Assembly (NCBI GenBank): GCA_036501535.1
Contig: DASYAE010000207.1
Span: forward strand, 1 to 27,746
DNA: 27,746 bases
Source: DASYAE01 sp036501535
GTDB taxonomy: Bacteria; Actinomycetota; Actinomycetes; Streptomycetales; Catenulisporaceae
Reading direction: 5' to 3'
The translations under genes and the position numbers were made by a program. The notes under the pieces were generated by a model. It made no database searches. It saw only the letters and a list, made by a program, of their open reading frames with translations, and had not been told where the DNA came from. Of the stretch, positions 1-6,633 are shown piece by piece (the first letter of the stretch is position 1; each line of letters opens with the position of its first letter).

Positions 1-7
1 GGTAGTA

Positions 8-62
8 CATGATCAGTTTCCCCGTTCGACGAGCACTGATCCCAGTATACCATTACCAGGCA
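8..62 (-). promoter_or_regulatory. Putative promoter and start of a leftward gene that leaves the window
   Basis: On the minus strand a TATACT hexamer (plus positions 44-49) matches an actinobacterial -10 box. About 27 bases beyond the predicted transcription start lies GGGGA and then, after about 8 bases, an ATG (complement of 8-10), after which only two further full codons remain in the window. No convincing -35 is seen at 17 bases. The first ~110 bases are clearly richer in A+T than anything else in the window, as expected of a promoter. What the gene encodes cannot be said. Confidence 0.3.
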
Positions 63-341
63 TGACAAATACACCTTTTCATCGAAATCTTCTACCAGCG
101 CAACCCACCCCGCACGCCACCCGACCACCAGCCGCCGACCGGCAACGTGCGTACGATTCCCGCCTGGCTCAGCCCACCAACTCGAGTACCGCGGTCGTCT
201 TGCGCTGTGCTCAAGTGGCCAAGCAACCCCCGCTGAAGCAGTCAAGTTCCAGCGAACCCACTGCCGTGGCCGAGTCCCAGCGTGGAAAGCGGGGGGCTGA
301 ACCGTGGCGATCAAGCCTGCGCCGTCGCGCGGGACGGGGCG
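62..341. other. Upstream region of the Nudix gene without a recognisable gene
   Basis: I recognise no protein in either strand of this stretch. An ATG-started frame on the plus strand exists, but it has low-complexity Arg/Ala-rich translation, lacks a ribosome site and runs over the Nudix gene in another frame. Base composition rises steadily from A+T-rich at the left edge to normal G+C by about 260. It probably holds the spacer and promoter for the Nudix gene. Confidence 0.4.
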
Positions 342-920
342 GTGCGAGAGAGTTGGTCCGTGCGAAGCCCTCGACGTGCCGCGCGGATCGCAGTGATCGA
401 TCCATCCGGTTACCTGTTCATGTTCCGGTACGACAATGTGGAGGTCGGTGTCCATTGGTCGATGCCCGGCGGCGGTCTCGAGCTGGGGGAGAGCGAGGCG
501 CAGGGCGCGGTGCGCGAGGTGCGCGAGGAGACCGGTTGGACCGACATCGACGCCGGAGTTCCGTGGTTCAGCTGGGAGCACGACTACACCCGGCCGGAGG
601 GCCCGGTGCGGCAGAGCGAGGTGGTCTACCTGCTTGGCGCGTCCGAACTCACAGGGCTTGCATCGATTGGCCGTACGCCACATCGCGAGCCCGTCGGCGA
701 CCTGCTCGCGGCGCACCGCGAAGACGGGATCCTGCTCTGGCGCTGGTGGTCGCCCGCGGAGTTGGCCGTCGCGACTGAGCCGATGTGGCCGCCGGTGCTC
801 GCTGACCTTCATGCCCGGCTGCTGGCCGAGGGTCCTCCGGCGTCCGCGATCGACTTGGGGTACATGCCGAACGGCGACATCGAGGACGGTATTGAGGACG
901 GTATTGAGGACGTTGAATAG
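342..920 (+). CDS. Nudix hydrolase
   Basis: Nudix (MutT-type) pyrophosphohydrolase of about 192 residues, expected to cleave a nucleoside diphosphate linked to another moiety (X), using Mg2+ or Mn2+ in the cytoplasm. The complete Nudix box GX5EX7REVXEEXG is present (GGLELGE, then REVREETGW, bases about 470-541), preceded by the usual VHWSMPGG strand. Start choice is uncertain: GTG 342 has a G-rich stretch (GGGACGGGG) before it; GTG 282 is in frame but has no ribosome site; GTG 360 is also possible. The C-terminus ends in three IEDG-type repeats encoded by 12-base tandem units. It has no co-directional close neighbour; the next gene is over 700 bases away. Substrate cannot be told from sequence. 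Confidence 0.85.
   Translation: MRESWSVRSPRRAARIAVIDPSGYLFMFRYDNVEVGVHWSMPGGGLELGESEAQGAVREVREETGWTDIDAGVPWFSWEHDYTRPEGPVRQSEVVYLLGASELTGLASIGRTPHREPVGDLLAAHREDGILLWRWWSPAELAVATEPMWPPVLADLHARLLAEGPPASAIDLGYMPNGDIEDGIEDGIEDVE
879..914 (+). repeat. 12-base tandem repeat, three copies, in the 3' end of the Nudix gene
   Basis: Units ATCGAGGACGGT, ATTGAGGACGGT and ATTGAGGACGTT follow one another in frame and encode IEDG-IEDG-IEDV, just before the stop codon. Units two and three use the A+T-richer ATT codon, unusual in this genome. Such slippage-prone units make the acidic tail length likely to vary between strains. Confidence 0.85.
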
Positions 921-1316
921 ACCTTGCGCCGGGCTTGGGTCTCAGGTCACTCTGCCGGGTGACCGCCCGCCGCGGCGCTACCGCTGAATCGTGCTCATCC
1001 GCACCATCTGGCGCACCAGGCCTCAGCGGCTCCTCCGATTGGCCTACTTGTTAACCCGGAGTTTGCCCGCCAGATGACGCCGATTCACCTGTATGCGTGC
1101 ATGTGCACTTGACTCTGCGTCGTCGCGGGGTACATGCTTGCCTCGGTCATCAAAGGGGTTGATCGCGGCGTGCCCGAAGCAGGTCGAGACCCGTCCGGGT
1201 CAAGGGCTTGTCAGGGTTCGGATTTCGCGGTTCCGGCCCGGGTATGCCATAGTTCTGCGAGTCCTGCGGTTCCCGATCGCGCCATGGCGCACCGGACGAG
1301 GGGAGGCGAAACGACG

Positions 1317-1427
1317 ATGGAGCCCAGTAGTCCCGGCCATAGTACGGACTGTCACAGACCCTGGTCCGTCTACGTGCACACCCCTCTTTCCCTTCCGGTG
1401 TGCGACGTGCCTCCGGCCGCCTCGTAA
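1317..1427 (+). CDS. Proline-rich 36-residue upstream ORF (candidate leader peptide)
   Basis: ATG at 1317 is preceded by GGGGAGG (1300-1306) at a 10-base distance, a strong ribosome site that is hard to explain otherwise because no long gene starts here. The 36-codon product begins MEPSSPG and has seven prolines (residues 3, 6, 15, 23, 27, 32, 33), including a Pro-Pro pair three residues before its end. It has no recognisable domain, signal or membrane segment. A perfect 6-bp inverted repeat ACGGAC/GTCCGT (1344-1349/1364-1369) lies inside it, and a further hairpin lies downstream. It ends 212 bases before the transporter start. A regulatory leader peptide is the best guess; a small protein of its own or a chance ORF cannot be excluded. 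Confidence 0.35.
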   Translation: MEPSSPGHSTDCHRPWSVYVHTPLSLPVCDVPPAAS

Positions 1428-1457
1428 GCTCGCAAGTCAGCGTTCGCGCAGTCCTCC

Positions 1458-1493
1458 GTTCCGCCGCCACGGCCCCGTCCGGCCCCGCGGAAC
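1458..1493 (+). other. Leader hairpin upstream of the transporter gene
   Basis: Perfect 7-bp inverted repeat GTTCCGC/GCGGAAC with a 22-base G+C-rich loop that can fold further (CCACGGCCCCG/CCGGCCCC). It lies between the short upstream ORF and the transporter gene, the place an attenuator stem would occupy. There is no U-tract, so if it terminates it would not be a classical intrinsic terminator. Confidence 0.35.
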
Positions 1494-1584
1494 CCGCGCG
1501 CCCGCGCCCATCGACTCAGCGTTCGAAGCCGCCGGCGCCGCGCCGTCACGCCGCCCGAACCGCCACGCAAGCATTCGCTCGCGC

Positions 1585-1603
1585 CAAGTAAGGCTCGCCC
1601 TGG
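1585..1603 (+). promoter_or_regulatory. Weak DtxR/IdeR/MntR-like operator candidate
   Basis: The sequence around AAGTAAGGCTCGCC matches the actinobacterial iron-box pattern TTAGGTTAGGCTCACCTAA at 11 of 19 positions, with the best agreement over the central AGGCTCxCC. It lies 37 bases upstream of the transporter ATG. The outer arms are poor, so this is only suggestive. Confidence 0.2.
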
Positions 1604-1639
1604 CGCGGACGTGTGCGCGGCGTGGAGTCAGGACGCGCC

Positions 1640-3289
1640 ATGACCAACATCACCCTTGCCTCGGACGCCCACGCCGTCGTCCCCGCCCGCACCGCCGTGC
1701 TCGACGACGCCCACGTCGGCGACATCCGCGGCGCGCTGGGCACCATCCGGCTCGGCGACACCGCCGCCCGCCGCGGCCCCTCCGCGAAGCTCAAGACCCT
1801 GCTGGCGATCGTCGGCCCCGGCCTGATCGTGATGTGCGGGGACAACGACGCCGGCGCCTTCTCCACCTACGGCCAGGCCGGCCAGGACTACGGCACCAGG
1901 CTGCTGTGGGTGCTCCTGCTGCTCATTCCGGTGCTGTACGTCAACCAGGAGATGGTGGTCCGCCTCGGCGCGGTCACCGGGGTCGGCCACGGCAAGCTGA
2001 TCCTGGAGCGGTTCGGCCGGTTCTGGGGCGCGTTCAGCGTCATCGACCTCTTCCTCCTCAACGCGCTGACCCTGGTGACCGAGTTCATCGGCATCACCCT
2101 CGCGGTCGGCTACCTCGGCCTGCCCAAGGTGCCCTCGGTGCTGGCCGCCGGCGCCGTCGTCATCGCGGCCGCCTCGACCGGCTCGTTCCGCCGCTTCGAG
2201 CGCGTCGTGGTCACCCTGTGCGCCGGCAGCCTGCTGCTCATCCCGATCGCGCTGGCGCTGCACCCCACGGCGGGCGCGATGGCGTCCGGCTTCCTGCTGC
2301 CCGGCATGCCCGGCGGCGTGCAGCTCTCCACCGTCATGCTGCTGATCATCGGCCTGGTGGGCACCACGGTCGCGCCCTGGCAGCTGTTCTTCCAGCAGTC
2401 GTACGTGATCGACAAGAGGATCACCCCGCGGTTCATCAAGTACGAGAAGGCCGACCTGTGGATCGGCATCGTCGTCGTGGTGATCGGCGCCGCCGCGATC
2501 ATCGGGTTCGCCGCCGCGGCCACCGCCGGCACCAAGCTGGCCGGGAACTTCACCGACGCGCAGGGCCTGGCCGCGGCGGTCGGCGCGCGGGCCGGGCACT
2601 TCGTCGGCGTCATGGCCGCCGTCGCGTTGCTGGACGCCTCGATCATCGGCGCGTTCGCGGTCTCCCTCTCCACCGCCTACGCGATCGGCGACACCTTCGG
2701 GGTCAACCACTCGCTGCACCGCGGCGTGCGCCAGGCCCAGGGCTTCTACGGGGTCTACATCGGCCTGATCGCCGTGGCCGCGGCGGTGGTGCTGATCCCC
2801 GGCTCGCCGCTGGGCCTGATCACCAACGGCGTACAGGCGATGGCCGGCGTGCTGCTGCCCTCCTGCTCGGTGTACCTGCTGCTGCTGTGCAACGACAAGG
2901 ACGTGCTCGGGCCGTGGGTCAACGGCCGGCGCACGAACCTGTTCACCGCGGCGGTGCTCGGCGTGCTGGTGAGCCTCTCGGTCGTGCTGACCGCGGCGGT
3001 GCTCTTCCCCGACATCGACGCCGGGCAGATCATGGCGATCCTCGGCGCCTGCGTCGTCTGCGGCCTGGCGGGGGCCGGCTACTCGGCCCGGGCCCGGAGC
3101 GGCCGCCCGGCGTCCGCGCCGATCGACCGCACCGGAGCGGAGACCTGGCGCATGCCGCCGCTGGCCGAGCTCGGCCGGGCCCGGATCAGCGCCGGGCAGA
3201 AGCTCGGCATGGGCGCGCTGCGGTTCTACCTCGCGATGGCGTCCGTGCTCGTGGTCGTCAGGATCGTCGAGATGGCGCTCGTCCGCTGA
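1640..3289 (+). CDS. NRAMP-superfamily divalent metal transporter, NRMT-like
   Basis: Polytopic membrane protein of 549 residues in the SLC11/NRAMP superfamily, predicted to carry a divalent cation into the cell with 10-11 hydrophobic segments. ATG 1640 is chosen over GTG 1613 because AGGA lies 7 bases before it. The canonical TM1 metal-site motif DPGN is replaced by GDNDAG (in GPGLIVMCGDNDAGAFSTY), and the TM6 motif MPH is replaced by TVAPWQLFFQQS. Loss of the TM6 methionine, which favours Mn2+/Fe2+ over alkaline-earth ions, and the altered TM1 loop are the hallmarks of the NRAMP-related Mg2+ transporters (NRMT), so Mg2+ (or Mn2+) uptake is more likely than Fe2+. The gene stands alone behind an unusually long leader. 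Family assignment is firm; substrate is inferred. Confidence 0.88.
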   Translation: MTNITLASDAHAVVPARTAVLDDAHVGDIRGALGTIRLGDTAARRGPSAKLKTLLAIVGPGLIVMCGDNDAGAFSTYGQAGQDYGTRLLWVLLLLIPVLYVNQEMVVRLGAVTGVGHGKLILERFGRFWGAFSVIDLFLLNALTLVTEFIGITLAVGYLGLPKVPSVLAAGAVVIAAASTGSFRRFERVVVTLCAGSLLLIPIALALHPTAGAMASGFLLPGMPGGVQLSTVMLLIIGLVGTTVAPWQLFFQQSYVIDKRITPRFIKYEKADLWIGIVVVVIGAAAIIGFAAAATAGTKLAGNFTDAQGLAAAVGARAGHFVGVMAAVALLDASIIGAFAVSLSTAYAIGDTFGVNHSLHRGVRQAQGFYGVYIGLIAVAAAVVLIPGSPLGLITNGVQAMAGVLLPSCSVYLLLLCNDKDVLGPWVNGRRTNLFTAAVLGVLVSLSVVLTAAVLFPDIDAGQIMAILGACVVCGLAGAGYSARARSGRPASAPIDRTGAETWRMPPLAELGRARISAGQKLGMGALRFYLAMASVLVVVRIVEMALVR

Positions 3290-3317
3290 AACCTGCGGCC
3301 GCTGCGCCCGTCACCGG

Positions 3318-3341
3318 CTCATCGCCTCACTCATCGCCTCA
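3318..3341 (+). repeat. 12-base perfect tandem duplication
   Basis: CTCATCGCCTCA is repeated exactly twice in the spacer after the transporter gene. A short hairpin GCCCT-GCGGA-AGGGC (3367-3381) follows and could end transcription of the transporter gene. Function of the duplication is unknown; replication slippage is the simplest origin. Confidence 0.8.
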
Positions 3342-3458
3342 CCCGCGCGAGTCACAAGAACCGGAAAGCCCTGCGGAAGGGCGGGCGCAGCGGATATCGT
3401 CCGGCCCGGCCCAGTACGCACGGTGCGGCCGGTGCCCGGGAGCTGAGGGGAGACTGCA

Positions 3459-4151
3459 GTGGCTGTCGGGGACGGCGGGGCTGCGCCGCGCTCCATCGCG
3501 GCGGTCGTCTTCGACGTCGGGGAGACGCTGGTCGACGAGACGGTCGAGTACCACGCCTGGGCGGACTGGCTCGGCGTGCCGCGGCACACCTTCTCCGCGG
3601 TGTTCGGCGCGGTGGTCGGCGCCGGCCGGGACCACCGGGAGGTGTTCGAGTACTTCCGCCCCGGCTTCGACCTGGCGACCGAGCGGGAGAAGCGCGCCGC
3701 GGCCGGGCGGGCGGAGGGATACGGCGAGGCCGACCTCTACCCGGACGTCCGGCCTGCGCTGGCCGCGCTGCGCGCGGCCGGCTACTTCGTGATGATCGCG
3801 GCGAACCAGACCGTCCGCTCGCACCGCATCCTCGACGCGCTCGCGCTGCCGGTCGACCTGGTCACCACCTCGGACACCTGGGGCGTGGCCAAGCCCGACC
3901 CGCGCTTCTTCGGGTTCGTACTCGAAGCGTGCCGGCGCGGGCGGCCGGGCATCACCGCGGACCGGGTCTGCTACGTCGGCGACCGGCTGGACAACGACGT
4001 GCGCCCGGCCTGGGAGGCGGGCCTGCGCACCGCCTACATACGCCGCGGTCCGTGGGGCACGCTGTACGCCTCCGACCGGGACGTGGCGGCCAAAGCCGAC
4101 TTCAAGCTCGACCGGCTGACCGACCTGCCCGCGCTGCTGGCCGAGGTCTGA
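3459..4151 (+). CDS. HAD-superfamily hydrolase
   Basis: Soluble haloacid-dehalogenase-fold protein of 230 residues. GTG 3459 follows GAGGGGAG at about 6 bases. Motif I is FDVGETLVDE, so the nucleophile Asp19 is present but the second Asp of the phosphatase DxDxT pattern is Gly; motif II reads IAANQT; motif III is the Lys in GVAKPDP; motif IV is GDRLDND. A helical cap lies between motifs I and II, as in subclass I enzymes. The glycine at Asp+2 removes the usual general acid/base, as is also true of dehalogenases and phosphonatases, so simple phosphatase activity should not be assumed. A 6-bp hairpin TGCCGG-ATGAA-CCGGCA (4203-4219) follows the gene. Substrate unknown. Confidence 0.85.
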   Translation: MAVGDGGAAPRSIAAVVFDVGETLVDETVEYHAWADWLGVPRHTFSAVFGAVVGAGRDHREVFEYFRPGFDLATEREKRAAAGRAEGYGEADLYPDVRPALAALRAAGYFVMIAANQTVRSHRILDALALPVDLVTTSDTWGVAKPDPRFFGFVLEACRRGRPGITADRVCYVGDRLDNDVRPAWEAGLRTAYIRRGPWGTLYASDRDVAAKADFKLDRLTDLPALLAEV

Positions 4152-4191
4152 TCCGTCCGCCCCGCCCGCCGGGTCCCGCCGGCCGGAAACC

Positions 4192-4311
4192 GCGCGGTCT
4201 TCTGCCGGATGAACCGGCAACCGCGACGCCGCGGGCGCGGTCTTCGCCCTAGAGTGATATTCACCGCTCGGGCCGGTAGCGGTGTGCGAATCAGGGGAAA
4301 GGGCGGGCGGA
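4192..4311 (+). promoter_or_regulatory. Promoter region of the GlnX-GlnH-PknG locus
   Basis: An 11-base direct repeat GCGCGGTCTTC occurs at 4192-4202 and 4235-4245 (43 bases apart, about four helical turns), so two copies could bind a regulator on one face of the DNA. A TAGAGT hexamer at 4250-4255 fits an actinobacterial -10 box; no clear -35 is seen. A hairpin (4203-4219) lies between the repeats and may terminate the preceding HAD gene. The ribosome site is the purine run before ATG 4312. Confidence 0.3.
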
Positions 4312-5604
4312 ATGTCGTCGACGATGGCCGGGACCGAGGCACCGTCGCAGAACACGGCGGGCTCCGGCGGGCCGGCGGCGCGCCGGCACCGCTGGAGTTC
4401 CCCGCTCCGATTGTGGGCGTGCCTGATCGCCTCGATGCTCGCGGTCATCGCCGTCGCCACGTCCTCGGCGATCACCGTGGCCGGCCGGCAGAGCACTGCG
4501 AACTCCGACGCCTCGACCACCGAGCCGCTGGCCGAGTACGTCCAGGAGCTCTACCGCTCGCTGGCCGACGCGAACGCCGCGGCGGCGACCGCGATCCTGG
4601 TCGGCCCCACGCCCCCGGCCCGGTTCGGGAACCGCTACAACTCCGATGTCCAGTCGGCCGAGCAGGAGCTCTCGTTCGCCTCGCGCATCGTGGCCGGCGA
4701 CAAGGACGCCTCGGACGACCTGGCCGTCGTCGCCGCGGACCTGCCTGTGTACACGGGTCTGATAAGCACCGCGAACGCGAACAACCGCCTCGGCTATCCG
4801 GTCGGCGCCGCGTACCTGCGCGAGGCCTCGGACCTGATGACCAATACGATGCTGTCCAAGGTGACCGACGTGGAAGGCCGCGAGTATGCAGCGCAGGGGG
4901 CGACCGCCGGCCGGATCATCGGGCCGCCGCTCTGGTTCATCCTGGTGGCGATCCTCGCGGTGCTCGTCCTCGCGGTCGTCTGGCGCCGGATGGCCGAGAT
5001 GACCCGCCGCAGCGTCAACGCCGGCCTGCTCGGCGGGGCGTTCGCGTTGGCGGTGCTCGTGGTGTGGACGCTGGCCGCCTCGATCTCCGCCGGGCACGCC
5101 GCCAACGCGGCCGAGGCGCAGTTCTACCAGGTCAACGCGCAGCTCAGCGCTCGCGGTGACCTGGCCAACGCCGAGTCCGACGAGGCGCTGAGCCTGGTCG
5201 AGCGCGGAGAGGACGACGGCAAGTACGCCGCCGCCACGCAGAAGGACATGACGCAGCTGCAGTCGTTCAACGAGCAGGGCGCGATCGCGACCGACGTCAA
5301 GACGCTGCAGGGGATCGTCGGCAACGTCCAACAGCTGACGAGCCAGGGCCAGTATTCGAAGGCCGTCGGCGACGTGGTCGGCTTCGGGACGAACGCCGCG
5401 AACACCACCGCGGTCTACACCGCCACCGCGCTCGACGACGCCCTCACCGCCGAGATGAATCAGGATCAGAGTGCTTACACCATCGACGCGAACGCCGCCA
5501 TCTCCGACCTCGACGGCGGCCTGCCGGTCGCGATCGTGATCGGGCTTCTCGGCGCGGCCGTGGCGGCCTACGGTGTGAACCGGAGATTGGGGGAGTACCG
5601 GTGA
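4312..5604 (+). CDS. glnX: GlnX-like membrane sensor of the PknG pathway
   Basis: Membrane protein of 430 residues. ATG 4312 is preceded by a long purine-rich ribosome site. Hydrophobic segments lie at about 33-56, 206-225, 237-259 and 400-420, giving two helical extracytoplasmic domains of roughly 145 and 140 residues, a short basic cytoplasmic loop (WRRMAEMTRRSVN) and a tiny basic tail. This four-helix, two-ectodomain plan, and its place directly before a GlnH-type lipoprotein with a PknG kinase two genes further on, fit GlnX, which in Mycobacterium and Corynebacterium passes the amino-acid-bound state of GlnH to PknG. Almost no protein is exposed to the cytoplasm, so a partner must relay the signal. 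Its stop overlaps the next start (GTGA). Assignment rests mainly on topology and context. Confidence 0.75.
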   Translation: MSSTMAGTEAPSQNTAGSGGPAARRHRWSSPLRLWACLIASMLAVIAVATSSAITVAGRQSTANSDASTTEPLAEYVQELYRSLADANAAAATAILVGPTPPARFGNRYNSDVQSAEQELSFASRIVAGDKDASDDLAVVAADLPVYTGLISTANANNRLGYPVGAAYLREASDLMTNTMLSKVTDVEGREYAAQGATAGRIIGPPLWFILVAILAVLVLAVVWRRMAEMTRRSVNAGLLGGAFALAVLVVWTLAASISAGHAANAAEAQFYQVNAQLSARGDLANAESDEALSLVERGEDDGKYAAATQKDMTQLQSFNEQGAIATDVKTLQGIVGNVQQLTSQGQYSKAVGDVVGFGTNAANTTAVYTATALDDALTAEMNQDQSAYTIDANAAISDLDGGLPVAIVIGLLGAAVAAYGVNRRLGEYR

Positions 5605-6632
5605 CCGTGACCGACCCGCCCGCCGCGGCCCCGCGGCGCGCCCGCCGCGCCCGCCCCCGCCGCCGGCCCGCGCTGGCCGCCGTCGCGATCGCCGCCGCGG
5701 CCTCGCTCGCGCTGGCCGCCTGCAGCGGCTCGTACGACGGCCCCGGGCAGAACTCCGCGGGCCCGCCGGTCCAGCCCGGATCGATCGCCTCCGGCAGCGC
5801 TCTCAACCCGCCGAGCAGCGGCGCCGCGTCCAGCTGCAATCCGGACGCCGTGTCCCTGTCCCCCGACGCGGCTGACGTGAACAGCGCCTACGTCCAGAAC
5901 ATCAAGAATCGCGGCCACCTGATCGTGGGCGTCTCCGAGGACGGGTATCTCACCGGCTACGTCGACCCCTCCGGCGAGGAGCAGGGCTTCGACATCGACA
6001 TCGCCCGGCAGGTCGAGCAGGCCATCTTCGGCACCACCGACGATGCGCACATCGAGTTCAAGTCGGTGGACCTGGCCCAGCGGATCACCGACCTGGAGAA
6101 CGGCAGCGTGGACATCGTGGTCGACACGATGACCATCACCTGCGACCGCGACCAGCAGATCGGATTCTCCAGCGTCTACTACGACGCGCAGCAGCGGCTG
6201 CTGGTGCTCAAGGACTCGGGCATCACCTCGGCGGCGCAGCTGACCGCCTCCGACACGGTGTGCGTGCAGCAGGACTCGACGTCGATCGCGCCGCTGCTGG
6301 CGCTGCCGAAGAAGCCGAAGCTCTACCAGGTCACCGACCTCTCCGACTGCCTCGTCGCGCTGCAGCAGGGCGAGGCCGACGCGGTCTCCACCGACGACAC
6401 CATCCTGGCCGGCCTGGCCGCGCAGGACCCCAACACCGAGGTGGTCGGCCCGTCGCTGGGCGACGACCCGTACGGCATCGGCGTCAACAAGGGCGAGACG
6501 GACTTCGAGCGTTTCGTCAACTCCGTGCTCGTGCAGATCAGCGGGAACGGGACCTGGGCGTCCATCTACACCCGGTGGTTCGCTTCCAGCCTGGGGGCCG
6601 CGCAGCCCCCCGTTCCCCAATACTCTGACTGA
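5601..6632 (+). CDS. glnH: GlnH-like amino-acid-binding lipoprotein
   Basis: Periplasmic-type solute-binding protein (SBP family 3) of 343 residues anchored as a lipoprotein. After an Arg-rich N-region comes a hydrophobic stretch and a lipobox LAAC with Cys41. The fold is shown by GHLIVGVSEDG, GFDIDIARQV, SVDIVVDTMTITCDRDQQIGFS and TRWF; the Arg after TITCD is at the position that binds the amino-acid carboxylate in this family. Additional cysteines (SSCNPD, TITCDR, DTVCVQ, LSDCLV) probably form disulfides. No permease or ATPase genes follow, so it is a sensor subunit rather than part of an importer. By homology to GlnH of Mycobacterium it should bind acidic amino acids or amides (Asp, Glu, Asn, Gln). 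Start GTG overlaps the glnX stop by four bases with GGGGGAG before it. Confidence 0.85.
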   Translation: MTVTDPPAAAPRRARRARPRRRPALAAVAIAAAASLALAACSGSYDGPGQNSAGPPVQPGSIASGSALNPPSSGAASSCNPDAVSLSPDAADVNSAYVQNIKNRGHLIVGVSEDGYLTGYVDPSGEEQGFDIDIARQVEQAIFGTTDDAHIEFKSVDLAQRITDLENGSVDIVVDTMTITCDRDQQIGFSSVYYDAQQRLLVLKDSGITSAAQLTASDTVCVQQDSTSIAPLLALPKKPKLYQVTDLSDCLVALQQGEADAVSTDDTILAGLAAQDPNTEVVGPSLGDDPYGIGVNKGETDFERFVNSVLVQISGNGTWASIYTRWFASSLGAAQPPVPQYSD

Positions 6633-6633
6633 C

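Larger units (their letters stand above)
921..1639 (+). other. Long leader region of the NRAMP-like transporter gene
   Basis: About 720 bases without a conventional gene. From left to right it holds an inverted repeat CCGCTGA/TCAGCGG (981-987/1023-1029) with an inner CTGG-CGCA-CCAG hairpin (1008-1019), possibly the Nudix terminator; a perfect palindrome GCGCCATGGCGC (1279-1290); a short ORF with a very good ribosome site (1317-1427); a perfect 7-bp stem GTTCCGC/GCGGAAC (1458-1464/1487-1493); a 10-base direct repeat TCAGCGTTCG (1437-1446 and 1516-1525); and a DtxR-like sequence at 1585-1603. I compared it by eye with M-box and yybP-ykoY riboswitches and see neither. Confidence 0.5.

Noticed and set aside
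1093..1640. M-box or yybP-ykoY metal riboswitch in the transporter leader
   Set aside because: The GGGGAGG and GAAACGACG stretch at 1300-1316 recalls yybP-ykoY fragments, but the paired conserved loops of either class could not be found; GGGGAGG is better explained as the ribosome site of the short ORF. A covariance-model search would settle it.
1093..3792. Plus-strand open frame of about 900 codons over the transporter and HAD genes
   Set aside because: Arg/Pro/His-rich translation in a shadow frame of two well-supported genes; no ribosome site and no recognisable domain.
5601..6632. GlnH gene as part of an ABC amino-acid importer
   Set aside because: No permease or ATPase gene is nearby, and a GlnX-like gene and PknG flank it, so a sensing role is the better explanation.
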